DNA of 64,000 bases from Pirellula sp. GTDB taxonomy: Bacteria > Planctomycetota > Planctomycetia > Pirellulales > PNKZ01. The notes under the pieces were generated by a model. It was not told the DNA's origin and did no database searches. It saw only the letters and a list, made by a program, of their open reading frames with translations. Location of the stretch: NCBI GenBank assembly GCA_013822735.1, contig PNKZ01000009.1, positions 124,001-188,000 of the forward strand, read 5' to 3'. The translations under genes were made by a program, and so were the position numbers. Shown in pieces: positions 35,720-43,994 of the stretch. Numbering within the stretch: the stretch's first letter is position 1; each line of letters begins with the position of its first letter.

Positions 35720-35778
35720 ATAGTTTTGTTGTGCAAAGATGCCACGTCGTCTCCCCCCGGCGACTCGCCGGGGGCTAA
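35643..35778. repeat. Nested palindromes: AAAACTATTTA pair and two TTAGCCCC hairpins
   Basis: AAAACTATTTA (35643-35653) pairs with TAAATAGTTTT (35717-35727). Inside, TTAGCCCCCGG...CCGGGGGC (35651-35677) is a hairpin. A second, inverted hairpin CCCCCGGCGA...CGCCGGGGGCTAA lies at 35754-35778. The first part is translated as the C-terminus of the preceding protein; the rest is intergenic. The CTCACTCC/TGACCCC heptamer stretch at 35810-35835 follows just before the next gene. Confidence 0.8.
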
Positions 35779-35849
35779 TGAGTAGAATCTCGGCAGTGGG
35801 TTCGTGCTCACTCCTGACCCCTGACCACTCGCCCATTCCGCCCGCCGGC

Positions 35850-36734
35850 ATGCCCGACGCTCTGCTATCTCCCGATGTGCTCGCGAAGCTCGAAGCGCTC
35901 GACTTCGTGAGCCGCAAGATCTTTCAGGGGCACGTACGGGGCGAACGTCGCAGCACGCGCAAGGGGCGCTCGGTCGAATTCGCCGACTACCGCAACTATG
36001 TGCAGGGGGACGACCTGCGGTTCGTCGATTGGAACATCGTCGCCCGGCTCGATAAGTTGTTCGTGAAGTTGTTCCTCGAAGAAGAAGACTTGCACTTCTA
36101 TGCGTTGGTCGACAACAGCCCGTCGATGGACTTCGGCGATCCGACCAAGCTCCACACGGCCCGACAGATCACCGCGGCCCTCGGCTTCATCGGGCTGATC
36201 CGTTCGCATCGCGTCTGCATCGAGACCCTGGGGCAGGGGCTTCGGACGCCGAGCCCTATCTGGCGCGGCCGGCATAACGCGTGGCGCATGTTTCAACATA
36301 TTGCCGCGCCGGCGCCGACCGAGCGCGCGTCGCTGCTTGAAGGGGTGCGCAATTTCGGCCTGCGTCATCCGGGCCGGGGCATCCTCGTCCTCGTTACCGA
36401 TCTCATGGATAAGCAAGGCTACGAAGAGGCTCTGCGTTATCTCTCCGCACGCAGGTTCGATACGTACGTCGTACATGTGCTGAGCCGCGAAGAACTTCAG
36501 CCCGACGTCGAAGGAGAGCTCCGCCTGATCGACGCCGAAGACGAACAGGCCGTGGAGATTACGGTCGGCGAGCCGCTCGTGAAGGCATACGACCGTACGC
36601 TCAAGGCGTTCCTGCGCGAAGCGGAGGAGTTCTGCACGCGCCGCGGTATACACTACGTGTTCGTCGACAATCAATCGCCGGTCGAGAAGACCGTCTCCGA
36701 AACGCTGCGCCGCCGCGGCCTACTCCGTCGATGA
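35850..36734 (+). CDS. DUF58 domain protein (vWA-like, MoxR-associated)
   Basis: 294 residues from ATG 35850 (MPDALLSPDVLAKLEALDFV); earlier in-frame starts to 35739 lie in repeat sequence. DUF58 signatures are GRSVEFADYRNYVQGDDLRF and VDWNIVARLDKLFVKLF. A vWA-like core follows (HFYALVDNSPSMDFG) with a DNSPS MIDAS-like motif. In other bacteria DUF58 proteins act with MoxR AAA+ ATPases and BatA-type vWA proteins in protein-complex maturation or stress responses. A BatA-like gene follows 25 bases downstream, supporting an operon. No moxR gene is adjacent, because the upstream neighbour is the GNAT-like gene. Confidence 0.93.
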   Translation: MPDALLSPDVLAKLEALDFVSRKIFQGHVRGERRSTRKGRSVEFADYRNYVQGDDLRFVDWNIVARLDKLFVKLFLEEEDLHFYALVDNSPSMDFGDPTKLHTARQITAALGFIGLIRSHRVCIETLGQGLRTPSPIWRGRHNAWRMFQHIAAPAPTERASLLEGVRNFGLRHPGRGILVLVTDLMDKQGYEEALRYLSARRFDTYVVHVLSREELQPDVEGELRLIDAEDEQAVEITVGEPLVKAYDRTLKAFLREAEEFCTRRGIHYVFVDNQSPVEKTVSETLRRRGLLRR

Positions 36735-36759
36735 ACCCAGCGATGAACGGAGCACGGCG

Positions 36760-38721
36760 ATGAACACCGGCGGGCCGATTCCCTGGGGGCAGTTGCTCAT
36801 TCCGGCGGTCGCCGCCGCGGCGATTCTCTCGTTCTACTTTTTGAAAGTGCGTCGCAAGCCGGTGCTCGTCCCCAGCACGTTTCTCTGGCGTCGCACGATT
36901 CAAGACCATCGCGTGAACGCCCTCTGGCAACGGCTGCGCAAAAGCATCTTGCTCCTGCTGCAGCTCTTGGCCGTGCTCCTGGCCGCCGTCGCGCTGGTTC
37001 GGCCTACGTGGTCGGGCTCCGTCTTACGCGGCGGGCGGTATGTATTCCTCATCGATAATTCGGCGAGCATGTCGGCCACCGACGTCGCGCCGTCGCGGCT
37101 CGAAGAAGCCAAACGTCGGGTCCTCACGCTCATCGACCGCATGGGCTCGGGCGACGCGGCGATGGTGGTCAGCTTCTCCGACCAGGCCCGGATCAATCAG
37201 GCCTTCACGGAAAACCGGGAACAACTGCGCCGCGCGGTGCGCGAGATCGCGCCGACCAATCGACCGACATCGCTCGACGAAGCGCTGCGTATTTGCTTGC
37301 GCCAAGGCGCGACGACGACCGGCGCCGACGACGGCGCGGCCGCGCCCGCCGCGCCGGAGATGCCGCAGTTGTTCATCGTCTCCGACGGCCGCTTCACGCC
37401 GCCGGCCGACCTCGCGACGCAGGGACTCCGCGCGACATTTCTCCCGGTCGGCGAGGCCGCGTCGAATAACCTCGCCGTGCTCGGGTTCGCCGTCGAGCGA
37501 AGCAACAGCGGCAGTTCGGCGGCGCAGGCCTTGGCGAAGGTGCGCAACTTCACCACTGAGCCGCGCACCGTAGAGCTCGAACTGCGCATCGGCGACCGGC
37601 TCATCGATGCCCGACGCGTAGCGCTCGAAGCCGGCCAACAGAAGGATATTCTCTTCCAAGTGGCCGATGCCGCCGACGGTCTCTGGCAACTCAAGCTCCC
37701 TCACGCTGACGTACTCCCGGCCGACGACATCGCCTGGGCCGTGCTCGCGCCGCCGCGCACGACGCGCGGGCTCGTCGTCACCGCGGGCAATCGTTATTTG
37801 GAAGCGGCGCTAGCCACGGACGAAGCGAAGCATTGGACCAAGGCCCGCTTCGAGTCGCCGCGCTTCTTGAAGACGAGCGACTATCAGGCCTCGGTCGAGG
37901 CGGGCGCGTGGGATTGGATCCTGTTCGACAACTGCCGGCCGCCGACGAGCCCGACCTGTTCGACGCTCTACCTCGGCGCGCTGCCGCCGGGAGACGATTG
38001 GCGCAGCGCCGCCAAAATCGACCTGCCGCAGATTATCGACGTCGTGCGGACCCATCCGCTGTTTGAAAACGTGGCGCTGGGCGAAGTGCTCTTGGCCGAG
38101 GCCGTACCGCCGGTCGGGCCGCTCGGCACGCAAACGCTCGTCGAAAGCGATCGCGGTCCGCTGGCCTCGATTGCTCCGCGCGGCGCTTATGAAGACTTGG
38201 TGCTCGGCTTTTCGCTGGCCTCGGCCGACGGCACGCCGCTGACGAATTGGCCGCTCGTCGACGGCGCCGGGTTCGAGCAGTTCGTGCTCAACGTCGTGCA
38301 ATACTTCGGCCGCGCGCGGAGCGGCGCGGCCGCGCCGAGTATTCGTCCCGGACGACCTTACAGGTTTCGCCTCGAAGGGGCGGCGAGCGAAGCTCGCGTC
38401 GTCGCGCCCGACGGCACGGCCACGTTGGTCAAGCGTGCCGATTCCGGCGACTTTGCCTATTACGATGCGTCGCTCGTCGGACCGTACGGAATCGAAGTCG
38501 ACGGCCGGCCGCGGCAGACGTTTTGCGTGAATTTGTTCGATGCCGCCGAGTCGCAAACCGGCTTGGGAGAGCAGCCTGCGCTGAAAATCGGTGAGTTCGA
38601 AATCGCCGGAAAACAGCAATGGGAGACGACCCGACTGGAGGGGTGGCGTCCCTTTCTTTTGGTCATGCTGGCCCTCCTACTGGTCGAGTGGTATATCTAC
38701 GGAAGGCGGGCAGGGCGCTAA
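36760..38721 (+). CDS. BatA-like membrane protein with vWA domain
   Basis: 653 residues. BatA N-terminal domain about 1-85 with two transmembrane helices (IPAVAAAAILSFYFLKVRRK and LLLLQLLAVLLAAVALVRPT). The vWA domain starts at about 93 with the MIDAS motif DNSAS (99-103, VFLIDNSASMSATD). A beta-rich CARDB-like and periplasmic region follows, and a C-terminal transmembrane helix (about 630-650, FLLVMLALLLVEWYIYGRR). The topology matches aerotolerance-related BatA/BatB-like proteins, which work with MoxR and DUF58 partners at the inner membrane. The preceding DUF58 gene is the likely partner. Activity and client are unknown. Confidence 0.92.
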   Translation: MNTGGPIPWGQLLIPAVAAAAILSFYFLKVRRKPVLVPSTFLWRRTIQDHRVNALWQRLRKSILLLLQLLAVLLAAVALVRPTWSGSVLRGGRYVFLIDNSASMSATDVAPSRLEEAKRRVLTLIDRMGSGDAAMVVSFSDQARINQAFTENREQLRRAVREIAPTNRPTSLDEALRICLRQGATTTGADDGAAAPAAPEMPQLFIVSDGRFTPPADLATQGLRATFLPVGEAASNNLAVLGFAVERSNSGSSAAQALAKVRNFTTEPRTVELELRIGDRLIDARRVALEAGQQKDILFQVADAADGLWQLKLPHADVLPADDIAWAVLAPPRTTRGLVVTAGNRYLEAALATDEAKHWTKARFESPRFLKTSDYQASVEAGAWDWILFDNCRPPTSPTCSTLYLGALPPGDDWRSAAKIDLPQIIDVVRTHPLFENVALGEVLLAEAVPPVGPLGTQTLVESDRGPLASIAPRGAYEDLVLGFSLASADGTPLTNWPLVDGAGFEQFVLNVVQYFGRARSGAAAPSIRPGRPYRFRLEGAASEARVVAPDGTATLVKRADSGDFAYYDASLVGPYGIEVDGRPRQTFCVNLFDAAESQTGLGEQPALKIGEFEIAGKQQWETTRLEGWRPFLLVMLALLLVEWYIYGRRAGR

Positions 38722-38781
38722 AATCTTTATTAGCGACCCGGGTGGGGGGCCGAGTGGGCGATTTGTCTGTGAGGGTTCGGG

Positions 38782-39516
38782 ATGAGTTTGAAGCAAGGGA
38801 CGTCGAAGCCGCGCCGATCTCGCACGCCGGGCATTTTCAGCCGGATCGTCGAACACAAGCTGATGAAGCGCGTCAGCTACAAAGAGTATCGCAACGCGGT
38901 CCGCGAAAAGTACGACGGCCCCCAAGGCGCCTTGCTCACCACCGCGAGCATGCTCTCGCTCCATATCCCGCTGGGCGAACGTTTGTTCCGTAAGCGCACC
39001 TTCGACCTCACCGGATGCCGCAACATCCTCGACGTCGGCAGCGGCGCCGGGCAGATCGCCAAGCATCTTTTGAAGTACTCCGATTCCGGCGCCTCGGTCA
39101 CCTGCTTCGACATTTCGTTTGAGATGTTGCGCCGGGCTCGCAACCGTTTGCAGAGCGACGTACCGCGCAACCTCGTGGCCGATTTGGCCCACTTACCGTT
39201 CGCCGACGGCAGCTTCGACTGCATTACCTGCGGTTACGTATTGGAGCACTTGCCCGACCCGCGCCCCGGCCTGACGGAGCTGGCGCGCGTGCTCGCCCCG
39301 GGCGGCCGGATGTTGCTCTTGGCCACGGAAGACAGCGTCGCCGGCGCGTTTACGAGCCGCGTCTGGTGCTGCCGAACGTACAATCGCCGCGAATTGCATC
39401 GCGTTTGCGAAGACGCAGGCCTGCGATGGAGTCGCGAATTGTGGTTCACGCGGATGCACAAATTGCTCCGCGTCGGCGGAATTTGCGTGGAAATGATCCG
39501 CACGCCCGCCGCGTAG
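38782..39516 (+). CDS. Class I SAM-dependent methyltransferase
   Basis: 244 residues. The Rossmann-like core starts at about 70 with motif I NILDVGSGAGQIAKHLLKYS, followed by VTCFDISFEMLRRARNRL (acidic Asp binding the ribose), DLAHLPFADGSFDCITCGYV (motif II/post I) and EHLPDPRPGLTELARVLAPG. This is the Methyltransf_11 layout. Substrates of such stand-alone methyltransferases range from ubiquinone or menaquinone precursors to small metabolites. The N-terminal 65 residues are basic and contain VSYKEYRNAVREKYDGPQGA. It follows the vWA gene by 60 bases and precedes fabI, but no functional link is clear. Confidence 0.92.
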   Translation: MSLKQGTSKPRRSRTPGIFSRIVEHKLMKRVSYKEYRNAVREKYDGPQGALLTTASMLSLHIPLGERLFRKRTFDLTGCRNILDVGSGAGQIAKHLLKYSDSGASVTCFDISFEMLRRARNRLQSDVPRNLVADLAHLPFADGSFDCITCGYVLEHLPDPRPGLTELARVLAPGGRMLLLATEDSVAGAFTSRVWCCRTYNRRELHRVCEDAGLRWSRELWFTRMHKLLRVGGICVEMIRTPAA

Positions 39517-39658
39517 CGCCCCGCTCGGGCCGCCGCCCCGCCTTGAAGAGGTCGGGATTTAGCGCTATTCTTATCGACGCACGTTCGGGCGTCGTAAATA
39601 TCCGCGTCGCACCTCCGGACGCTTTTCGCAGGCACGCACTCTCTCGAGGTCTCCAGTC

Positions 39659-40534
39659 ATGGGCTTGTTCGATGGTAAGAAGGGTTTGATCCTCGGCGTC
39701 GCCAACGATCGGTCGTTGGCCTGGGCCATCGCAGAGTTCGTCATGAATGAAGGGGGCGTCTGCGGCTTCTCGCACCTTCCCGATCGGGCCGACGACGAGA
39801 AGAAAAAGAACCGTCTGCGCGTCTCGAAGTGCACCGACAAGTATCCCGAGAAGGCGAAGATTCTCGGTCCGATGGATGTGCAAAAGGACGACGACATCCG
39901 CGCGATCATGGCCGCCGCCAAGGCCGAATACGGCCAGATCGACTTCCTCGTGCACGCCATCGCCTACGCGAAGCTCGACGACCTGAAGGTCGACACCATT
40001 CAAACCAGCCGCGACGGCTTCAACCTCGCGATGGAAATCAGCGCGTACAGCCTGATTGCCGTGTGCAACGCAGCCCGCGAGTCGGGAGTTTTGAAGGAAG
40101 ACGCTTACGACCGCGCCACGAAAAAGGGCGGAAAACAAGGGACCTCGATTCTCACGCTCACCTACTTCGGCGGCGAGAAGGCGGTGCCGGGCTACAACGT
40201 AATGGGCGTTTGCAAAGCCGCGCTCGACTCCATTGTGAAGTATCTCGCCTACGACCTGGGCCCGAAGGGAATCCGCGTGAACGCCGTGAGCGCGGGTCCG
40301 GTGCGAACCTTGGCGGGCAGCGCCGCCGGCGTCGACGAAATGATGAAGCTTTACGAAATGATGTCGCCGCTCAGCCGCAACATCGACCAAGAAGAAGTCG
40401 GCAAGACCGGCGGCTTCTTGCTGTCGGACCTTTCGGCAGGCATCACCGGCGAACTGCTGCACCTCGACGGCGGCTACAACATCATGGGCTCCCCGGGCCG
40501 ACTACTCGACGCGGCGAAGGACATGGGGAAGTAA
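39659..40534 (+). CDS. fabI: Enoyl-[acyl-carrier-protein] reductase (NADH), FabI
   Basis: 291 residues, SDR fold. The N-terminal NADH-binding motif is GLFDGKKGLILGVANDRSLA, the typical FabI variant G-(x)5-S-(x)A rather than the classical TGxxxGxG. The catalytic pair follows the FabI spacing Tyr-(x)6-Lys: Tyr179 and Lys186 in GYNVMGVCKAALDS. The C-terminal substrate loop (KLYEMMSPLSRNIDQEEVGK) and GITGELLHLDGGYNIMG are family-conserved. It reduces enoyl-ACP to acyl-ACP, the last step of each type II fatty acid elongation cycle, and is the target of triclosan and isoniazid-type inhibitors. The family is usually about 260 residues; the extra roughly 30 are mostly inserts in the N-terminal half. 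A GAGGT motif lies upstream of the ATG. Confidence 0.95.
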   Translation: MGLFDGKKGLILGVANDRSLAWAIAEFVMNEGGVCGFSHLPDRADDEKKKNRLRVSKCTDKYPEKAKILGPMDVQKDDDIRAIMAAAKAEYGQIDFLVHAIAYAKLDDLKVDTIQTSRDGFNLAMEISAYSLIAVCNAARESGVLKEDAYDRATKKGGKQGTSILTLTYFGGEKAVPGYNVMGVCKAALDSIVKYLAYDLGPKGIRVNAVSAGPVRTLAGSAAGVDEMMKLYEMMSPLSRNIDQEEVGKTGGFLLSDLSAGITGELLHLDGGYNIMGSPGRLLDAAKDMGK

Positions 40535-40541
40535 ATGAGCC

Positions 40542-40626
40542 GTAGGGTGGGTCGAGCGCAGCGAGGCCCACGCGGTGTAGTTACGAGAATTGCGGCGTGG
40601 GCCTCGCTGTGCTCGACCCACCCTAC
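40542..40626. repeat. 85-nt palindromic repeat, copy 2
   Basis: Identical terminal arms to 22939-23023 (GTAGGGTGGGTCGA / TCGACCCACCCTAC), same total length, inner pair GAGGCCCACGC / GCGTGGGCCTC and a diverged loop. It occupies nearly all the space between fabI and the NUDIX gene. Confidence 0.85.
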
Positions 40627-40630
40627 TTTC

Positions 40631-41032
40631 ATGCGGCGTCCTATGCCTACTCCCATCGCCGTCGCCGTCTTGGAGCATCGCGGCAAGTTTCTCATCGGGC
40701 GCAGGCCTGAGGGTGTGGCGCTCGCCGGCTTGTGGGAGTTTCCCGGCGGCAAAGTGGAGGCCGGCGAAACTCCGGCCGAAGCCGCGCGGCGGGAGATGCG
40801 CGAAGAGACCGGGCTCGACGTGTTCGTCGGCGCGCCATATCCCGAGATCGTGCAGCAGTACGATCACGACCGCGTGCATCTGCATTTCTTCGCCTGCGCG
40901 CTCGTCGATGAACACGCGCCGACGCCGGACGGCTATCGCTGGGTCGCTCCCGGAGAACTGTCGGCGTATGAATTTCCCCGCGCCAACGAGGGGTTGCTGG
41001 CGTTGCTGGCGACGCGCGGCGCGGCGGGCTGA
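40631..41032 (+). CDS. MutT-like NUDIX hydrolase
   Basis: 133 residues from ATG 40631, or 129 from ATG 40643 ([20 protein letters not shown]), which matches family starts better; the two cannot be separated by a Shine-Dalgarno. The complete NUDIX box is [20 protein letters not shown] followed by ETGL, with the metal-binding REMREE. The length and [20 protein letters not shown] fit the 8-oxo-dGTP diphosphatase/MutT group, which sanitise the nucleotide pool or hydrolyse other (d)NTPs. The 85-nt palindrome sits directly before its start and fabI before that. Confidence 0.88.
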   Translation: MRRPMPTPIAVAVLEHRGKFLIGRRPEGVALAGLWEFPGGKVEAGETPAEAARREMREETGLDVFVGAPYPEIVQQYDHDRVHLHFFACALVDEHAPTPDGYRWVAPGELSAYEFPRANEGLLALLATRGAAG

Positions 41033-41538
41033 AGCGTCGTAAGCGGAAAGCCGTAGTTACCGCAGAGAGTGGTAGCGATTGCGTTGCGCGTCCGGAAAAT
41101 AGGCGGCGGGTTCTTCCGGTGACAAGCACCGGGGCTAAATGACATCTCGTTCATCCGACGTCTTCCCGCCGCAATTGCCTCCTGTCTTTCCTTCAAATCG
41201 CTCTAGGTCGTTCGCGGCTTGTCGAGTATTTTTTGCAAGTCTTACATCGAGCGGCCGACCGCCGCGCGAAGGTGAGCGACTTGTCGAAAAGTTTTCGGCG
41301 AAGTCGGCGAGCGAGCGACCACGCGTCGCAAGCTGCACAAACTCGCGTGCACGACGAAACTTCGTCGCGCCGCACGAGGCGGTTCGGAAAGCAGAAGGTC
41401 GCGCACGGCAGGAGAGTGGCCCTCAGGCCGGCGCGAAGTTTGCATCGAAATGGCGGCCGACCAAACGGCCCGGTGCGTCGCGAAGAATGGAATTCTTCTC
41501 GCCGTCGCCGAACGAAATCGCACTGCGGAGAGTAGAGC
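41033..41538. other. Intergenic, about 500 bases; one hairpin, no gene
   Basis: No frame here looks real. The only structure I can name is the CCGGTGacaaGCACCGG hairpin at 41116-41140. The section 41230-41538 is GC-rich and may include a leader for the peptidase gene that begins at 41539. Confidence 0.5.
41116..41140 (-). repeat. TTTAGCCCC-family hairpin (GGTGC/CACC stem)
   Basis: On the minus strand it reads ATTTAGCCCCGG, TGCTTGT, CACCGG. The 21 bases from AGCCCCGG onward are identical to 43953-43973 on the plus strand. Related hairpins with compensatory stem changes are at 35651-35677, 35752-35778 and 52491-52520. Confidence 0.75.
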
Positions 41539-42843
41539 ATGGAAGCTCGTAAGTTGTGCGCGGCGCTGGTCGCCGTGCTGCCGGTGTTGCTGGGGGCCAG
41601 TTACCGTACGCAAAACTTCATCGTCAACGCGCCCAACGCGGCCGTGGCGAAAGACGTCGGCGATGCCGCCGAACGTTATCGCGAAGAACTCGCGACCGAA
41701 TGGCTCGGCCGGCCGTTGCCGCCGTGGGGCCAGCCCTGCCCGATCACGGTGCAAGTCGGCCGCAACCTCGGGGCCGGCGGAGCGACGAGCTTCGTCTTCG
41801 ATCGCGGCGAAGTCTTCGGTTGGACCATGACGATTCAAGGTTCGCACGAGCGGATCATCGACTCCGTGCTCCCGCACGAAGTGACGCATACGATCTTCGC
41901 CAGCCACTTTCGCCAGCCGGTTCCGCGCTGGGCCGACGAAGGGGCTTGCACCACGGTCGAGCACGTCAGCGAGCGCACCAAGCAGCAGCAGATGCTGATT
42001 CAGTTCCTCAAGACGGGCCGCGGGATCGCCTTCAGCTCGATGTTTGCCATGAAGGAATATCCGGCCGACGTCCTGCCGCTTTACGCGCAGGGGCACTCGC
42101 TGGCGACCTACTTCATCAGCCAAGGCGGGAAGGCGAAGTATCTGCAATTCCTGGCCGACGGCATGCAAGATGAAGATTGGACCGCGGCCGTGAGCAAACA
42201 CTACGGCTATGCCGACCTAGCCCAACTGCAAAACACATGGCTCGATTGGGTGCGCTCCGGCAGCCGCCCGCTGCAACCTGCTCCGGCCGGCGATCCGGCG
42301 ATCTTGCTGACCTCGGCGACCGCCGACGCCTCGGCGCCGGCACCGGGCTCGCTCGCCCCGGCCGCGCCGAACTTGCCGACGCCGCCGCTCAACGCGATGG
42401 CGAGCAACTCGGCCCCGAACAACGGCCCGGAATCGCAGGTCCCGCTCTTCCAATGGACCAATTCGGCCGAGGGACGTAAGCGCTCGCGACCGACGCCGAA
42501 CCTTGTACACCACGCGGCGCCCAACGGCGCCATGGCCGCCGGAACGATGGTGCCGGTGCAACTCGGCCCAACGTCGGCAGGCGCGCCGCCGGCAGGCACG
42601 GTACCGAACAACGGCGCTCCGCCGGTCGATCCGTTCGCGGCTGCGTCGCAAAGCGCCTCAACAGGTACGGCGCACTCGGCTCTCTCGAGCGGCGTGCACA
42701 GTGCGACATCGCAGAGCGGCCCTGTGCAAACGAGCGCCAGCCGCCCGCAACCGCCGCAAACGCCGGGTCAGATCGTGCTCGAATGGTCGAAGCCGGCCGA
42801 ACCGCCGATCGTCGGATATTCGTCGGCACCGCTGAGGCGGTAG
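41539..42843 (+). CDS. Gluzincin-type metallopeptidase (peptidase MA-like)
   Basis: 434 residues. Short hydrophobic N-terminus (LCAALVAVLPVLLGASY, signal peptide of about 21). The zinc motif HEVTH is at 113-117, with the third ligand Glu134 in RWADEGACTTVEHVSER, the layout of the gluzincin peptidase MA-like family. Residues 200-235 complete the domain (GKAKYLQFLADGMQDEDWTA). From about 255 the tail is Pro/Ala/Ser/Thr-rich low complexity. It is probably an exported zinc protease, substrate unknown. Independent of its convergent downstream neighbour cdsA. Confidence 0.85.
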   Translation: MEARKLCAALVAVLPVLLGASYRTQNFIVNAPNAAVAKDVGDAAERYREELATEWLGRPLPPWGQPCPITVQVGRNLGAGGATSFVFDRGEVFGWTMTIQGSHERIIDSVLPHEVTHTIFASHFRQPVPRWADEGACTTVEHVSERTKQQQMLIQFLKTGRGIAFSSMFAMKEYPADVLPLYAQGHSLATYFISQGGKAKYLQFLADGMQDEDWTAAVSKHYGYADLAQLQNTWLDWVRSGSRPLQPAPAGDPAILLTSATADASAPAPGSLAPAAPNLPTPPLNAMASNSAPNNGPESQVPLFQWTNSAEGRKRSRPTPNLVHHAAPNGAMAAGTMVPVQLGPTSAGAPPAGTVPNNGAPPVDPFAAASQSASTGTAHSALSSGVHSATSQSGPVQTSASRPQPPQTPGQIVLEWSKPAEPPIVGYSSAPLRR

Positions 42844-42848
42844 ACGAC

Positions 42849-42937
42849 GAATGCCGAATGCTGAATAACTGAATGCTGAACCGCAGACGCAGATTTCGTC
42901 CGCTATTCAGCATTCAGCACTCAGTCATTCAGCATTT
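42849..42937. repeat. Inverted pair of GAATGCT heptamer arrays
   Basis: Left arm 42849-42880: GAATGCC, GAATGCT, an 8-base unit GAATAACT, GAATGCT. Right arm 42905-42937: ATTCAGC, ATTCAGC, an 8-base unit ACTCAGTC, ATTCAGC. The one irregular 8-base unit is matched in both arms. It sits between the convergent peptidase and cdsA genes, immediately after the peptidase stop. Confidence 0.85.
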
Positions 42938-42944
42938 GTCCCCA

Positions 42945-43895
42945 CTACGTCAAACCTTGGGTAACCAAGTACTTCGTCGCGTGGTAAAACACCGGCGCGG
43001 CGAAGCAAATCGAGTCGATTCGGTCGAGTACGCCGGAGTGGCCGACTAAGAGCGTGCCGTAATCCTTCACGCCGCGATCGCGTTTGATGGCCGACATTGT
43101 GAGGCCGCCGCAGTAGCCCATCGCGGAAATGAGCGCCGCCATCATCGCGGCTTGAGGCGCACGGAAAGGGCTGGCCCAATATAGAGCCATGCCTGCGAGA
43201 CTCGCGCAGCCGAGCCCGCCGAGAAAGCCTTCCCAGGTCTTGTTCTGGCTGATGGCCGGCGCGATGAGATGCTTGCCCAAGAGCTTTTCGCACGCGTAGT
43301 GAAACGCGTCGGACAGGGCCACGATAATAAAGAAGAACAGCAACAGCCGAACCGGCTGGGCATCCTTGAGCGGAATGCTTTGCAGGGCCGGGGCGTAGCT
43401 GAGGCAATAGACGCAAATCATCAAGCCGGTTTGAATCGTCGTGCAGCGCTCGAGGTAGCGTTTGAAGTCGCCGGCCAGCGCGATGCGCGCCGGGATAAAG
43501 AGAAACGCGTACACCGGAATAAGGATGCTGTAGACCTCGTACTGGCCGGTCGCCACGAGATAAAACTGCAGCGGGGTGAAGACGAAGAAGACCCAGAACA
43601 GCGTGCGATGGTCGGCGATGCGCGTGGGCGTGAGCGTGATAAATTCGCGCAAGGCCCAAAACGATAGGCCGCCGAACAGCGCGACGGTGACGCTCGGCCC
43701 GAGCAAGAAGCCGACGGCCAACATGGCCGTGAGCATCCACCACGAGCGGACTCGCAAGTTGAACTGCTCGACCACCGCCGGGTTGACGCCGAGTTCGGTC
43801 TGGCGGCGCAGCATCTGCCCGACCACGGTCGCCGCGGTAAGCACCATCAGCAACGTCGTGAAGATCCAGAACGTCGGTAAGTCGAAGGAGTCCAT
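42945..43895 (-). CDS. cdsA: Phosphatidate cytidylyltransferase
   Basis: 316 residues, eight or so transmembrane segments. The CDP-diglyceride synthetase signature is near the C-terminus: SAIKRDRGVKDYGTLLVGHS followed by GVLDRIDS, with the KR, KD and DRxD acidic/basic residues of the catalytic site. It makes CDP-diacylglycerol from phosphatidic acid and CTP, the branch point of phospholipid synthesis. The GHSGVLDRID variant (Ser for the usual Gly) is a small deviation from the canonical HGG. Upstream (98 bases) lies plsC in the same orientation, which makes the phosphatidic acid substrate, so the pair is functionally coherent. A GGCGCTA heptamer array ends seven bases before its ATG. Confidence 0.93.
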   Translation of the reverse strand: MDSFDLPTFWIFTTLLMVLTAATVVGQMLRRQTELGVNPAVVEQFNLRVRSWWMLTAMLAVGFLLGPSVTVALFGGLSFWALREFITLTPTRIADHRTLFWVFFVFTPLQFYLVATGQYEVYSILIPVYAFLFIPARIALAGDFKRYLERCTTIQTGLMICVYCLSYAPALQSIPLKDAQPVRLLLFFFIIVALSDAFHYACEKLLGKHLIAPAISQNKTWEGFLGGLGCASLAGMALYWASPFRAPQAAMMAALISAMGYCGGLTMSAIKRDRGVKDYGTLLVGHSGVLDRIDSICFAAPVFYHATKYLVTQGLT

Positions 43896-43902
43896 GAAAA
43901 CA

Positions 43903-43926
43903 GGCGTTAGGCGCTAAGCGCTAGGT
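43903..43926. repeat. GGCGCTA heptamer array upstream of cdsA
   Basis: Three 7-mers (AGGCGTT, AGGCGCT, AAGCGCT) then AGGT. It starts eight bases upstream of the leftward cdsA ATG, in the position of a ribosome-binding site. Confidence 0.75.
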
Positions 43927-43951
43927 AAAACAAGTTAGTCATCATCTTACT

Positions 43952-43974
43952 GAGCCCCGGTGCTTGTCACCGGG
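43952..43974 (+). repeat. AGCCCC-family hairpin (GGTGC/CACC stem)
   Basis: GAGCCCCGGTGC, TTGT, CACCGGG. It shares 21 identical bases with 41116-41136 in the opposite orientation, so these two hairpins bracket the peptidase-cdsA region as inverted copies 2.8 kb apart. Confidence 0.75.
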
Positions 43975-43994
43975 CGCCATCGTAAACAAACACG

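Noticed and set aside
43903-43926. GTTAGGC string resembling an integron core site
   Set aside because: It is part of the GGCGCTA heptamer array; no partner RYYYAAC box or attC hairpin is nearby.
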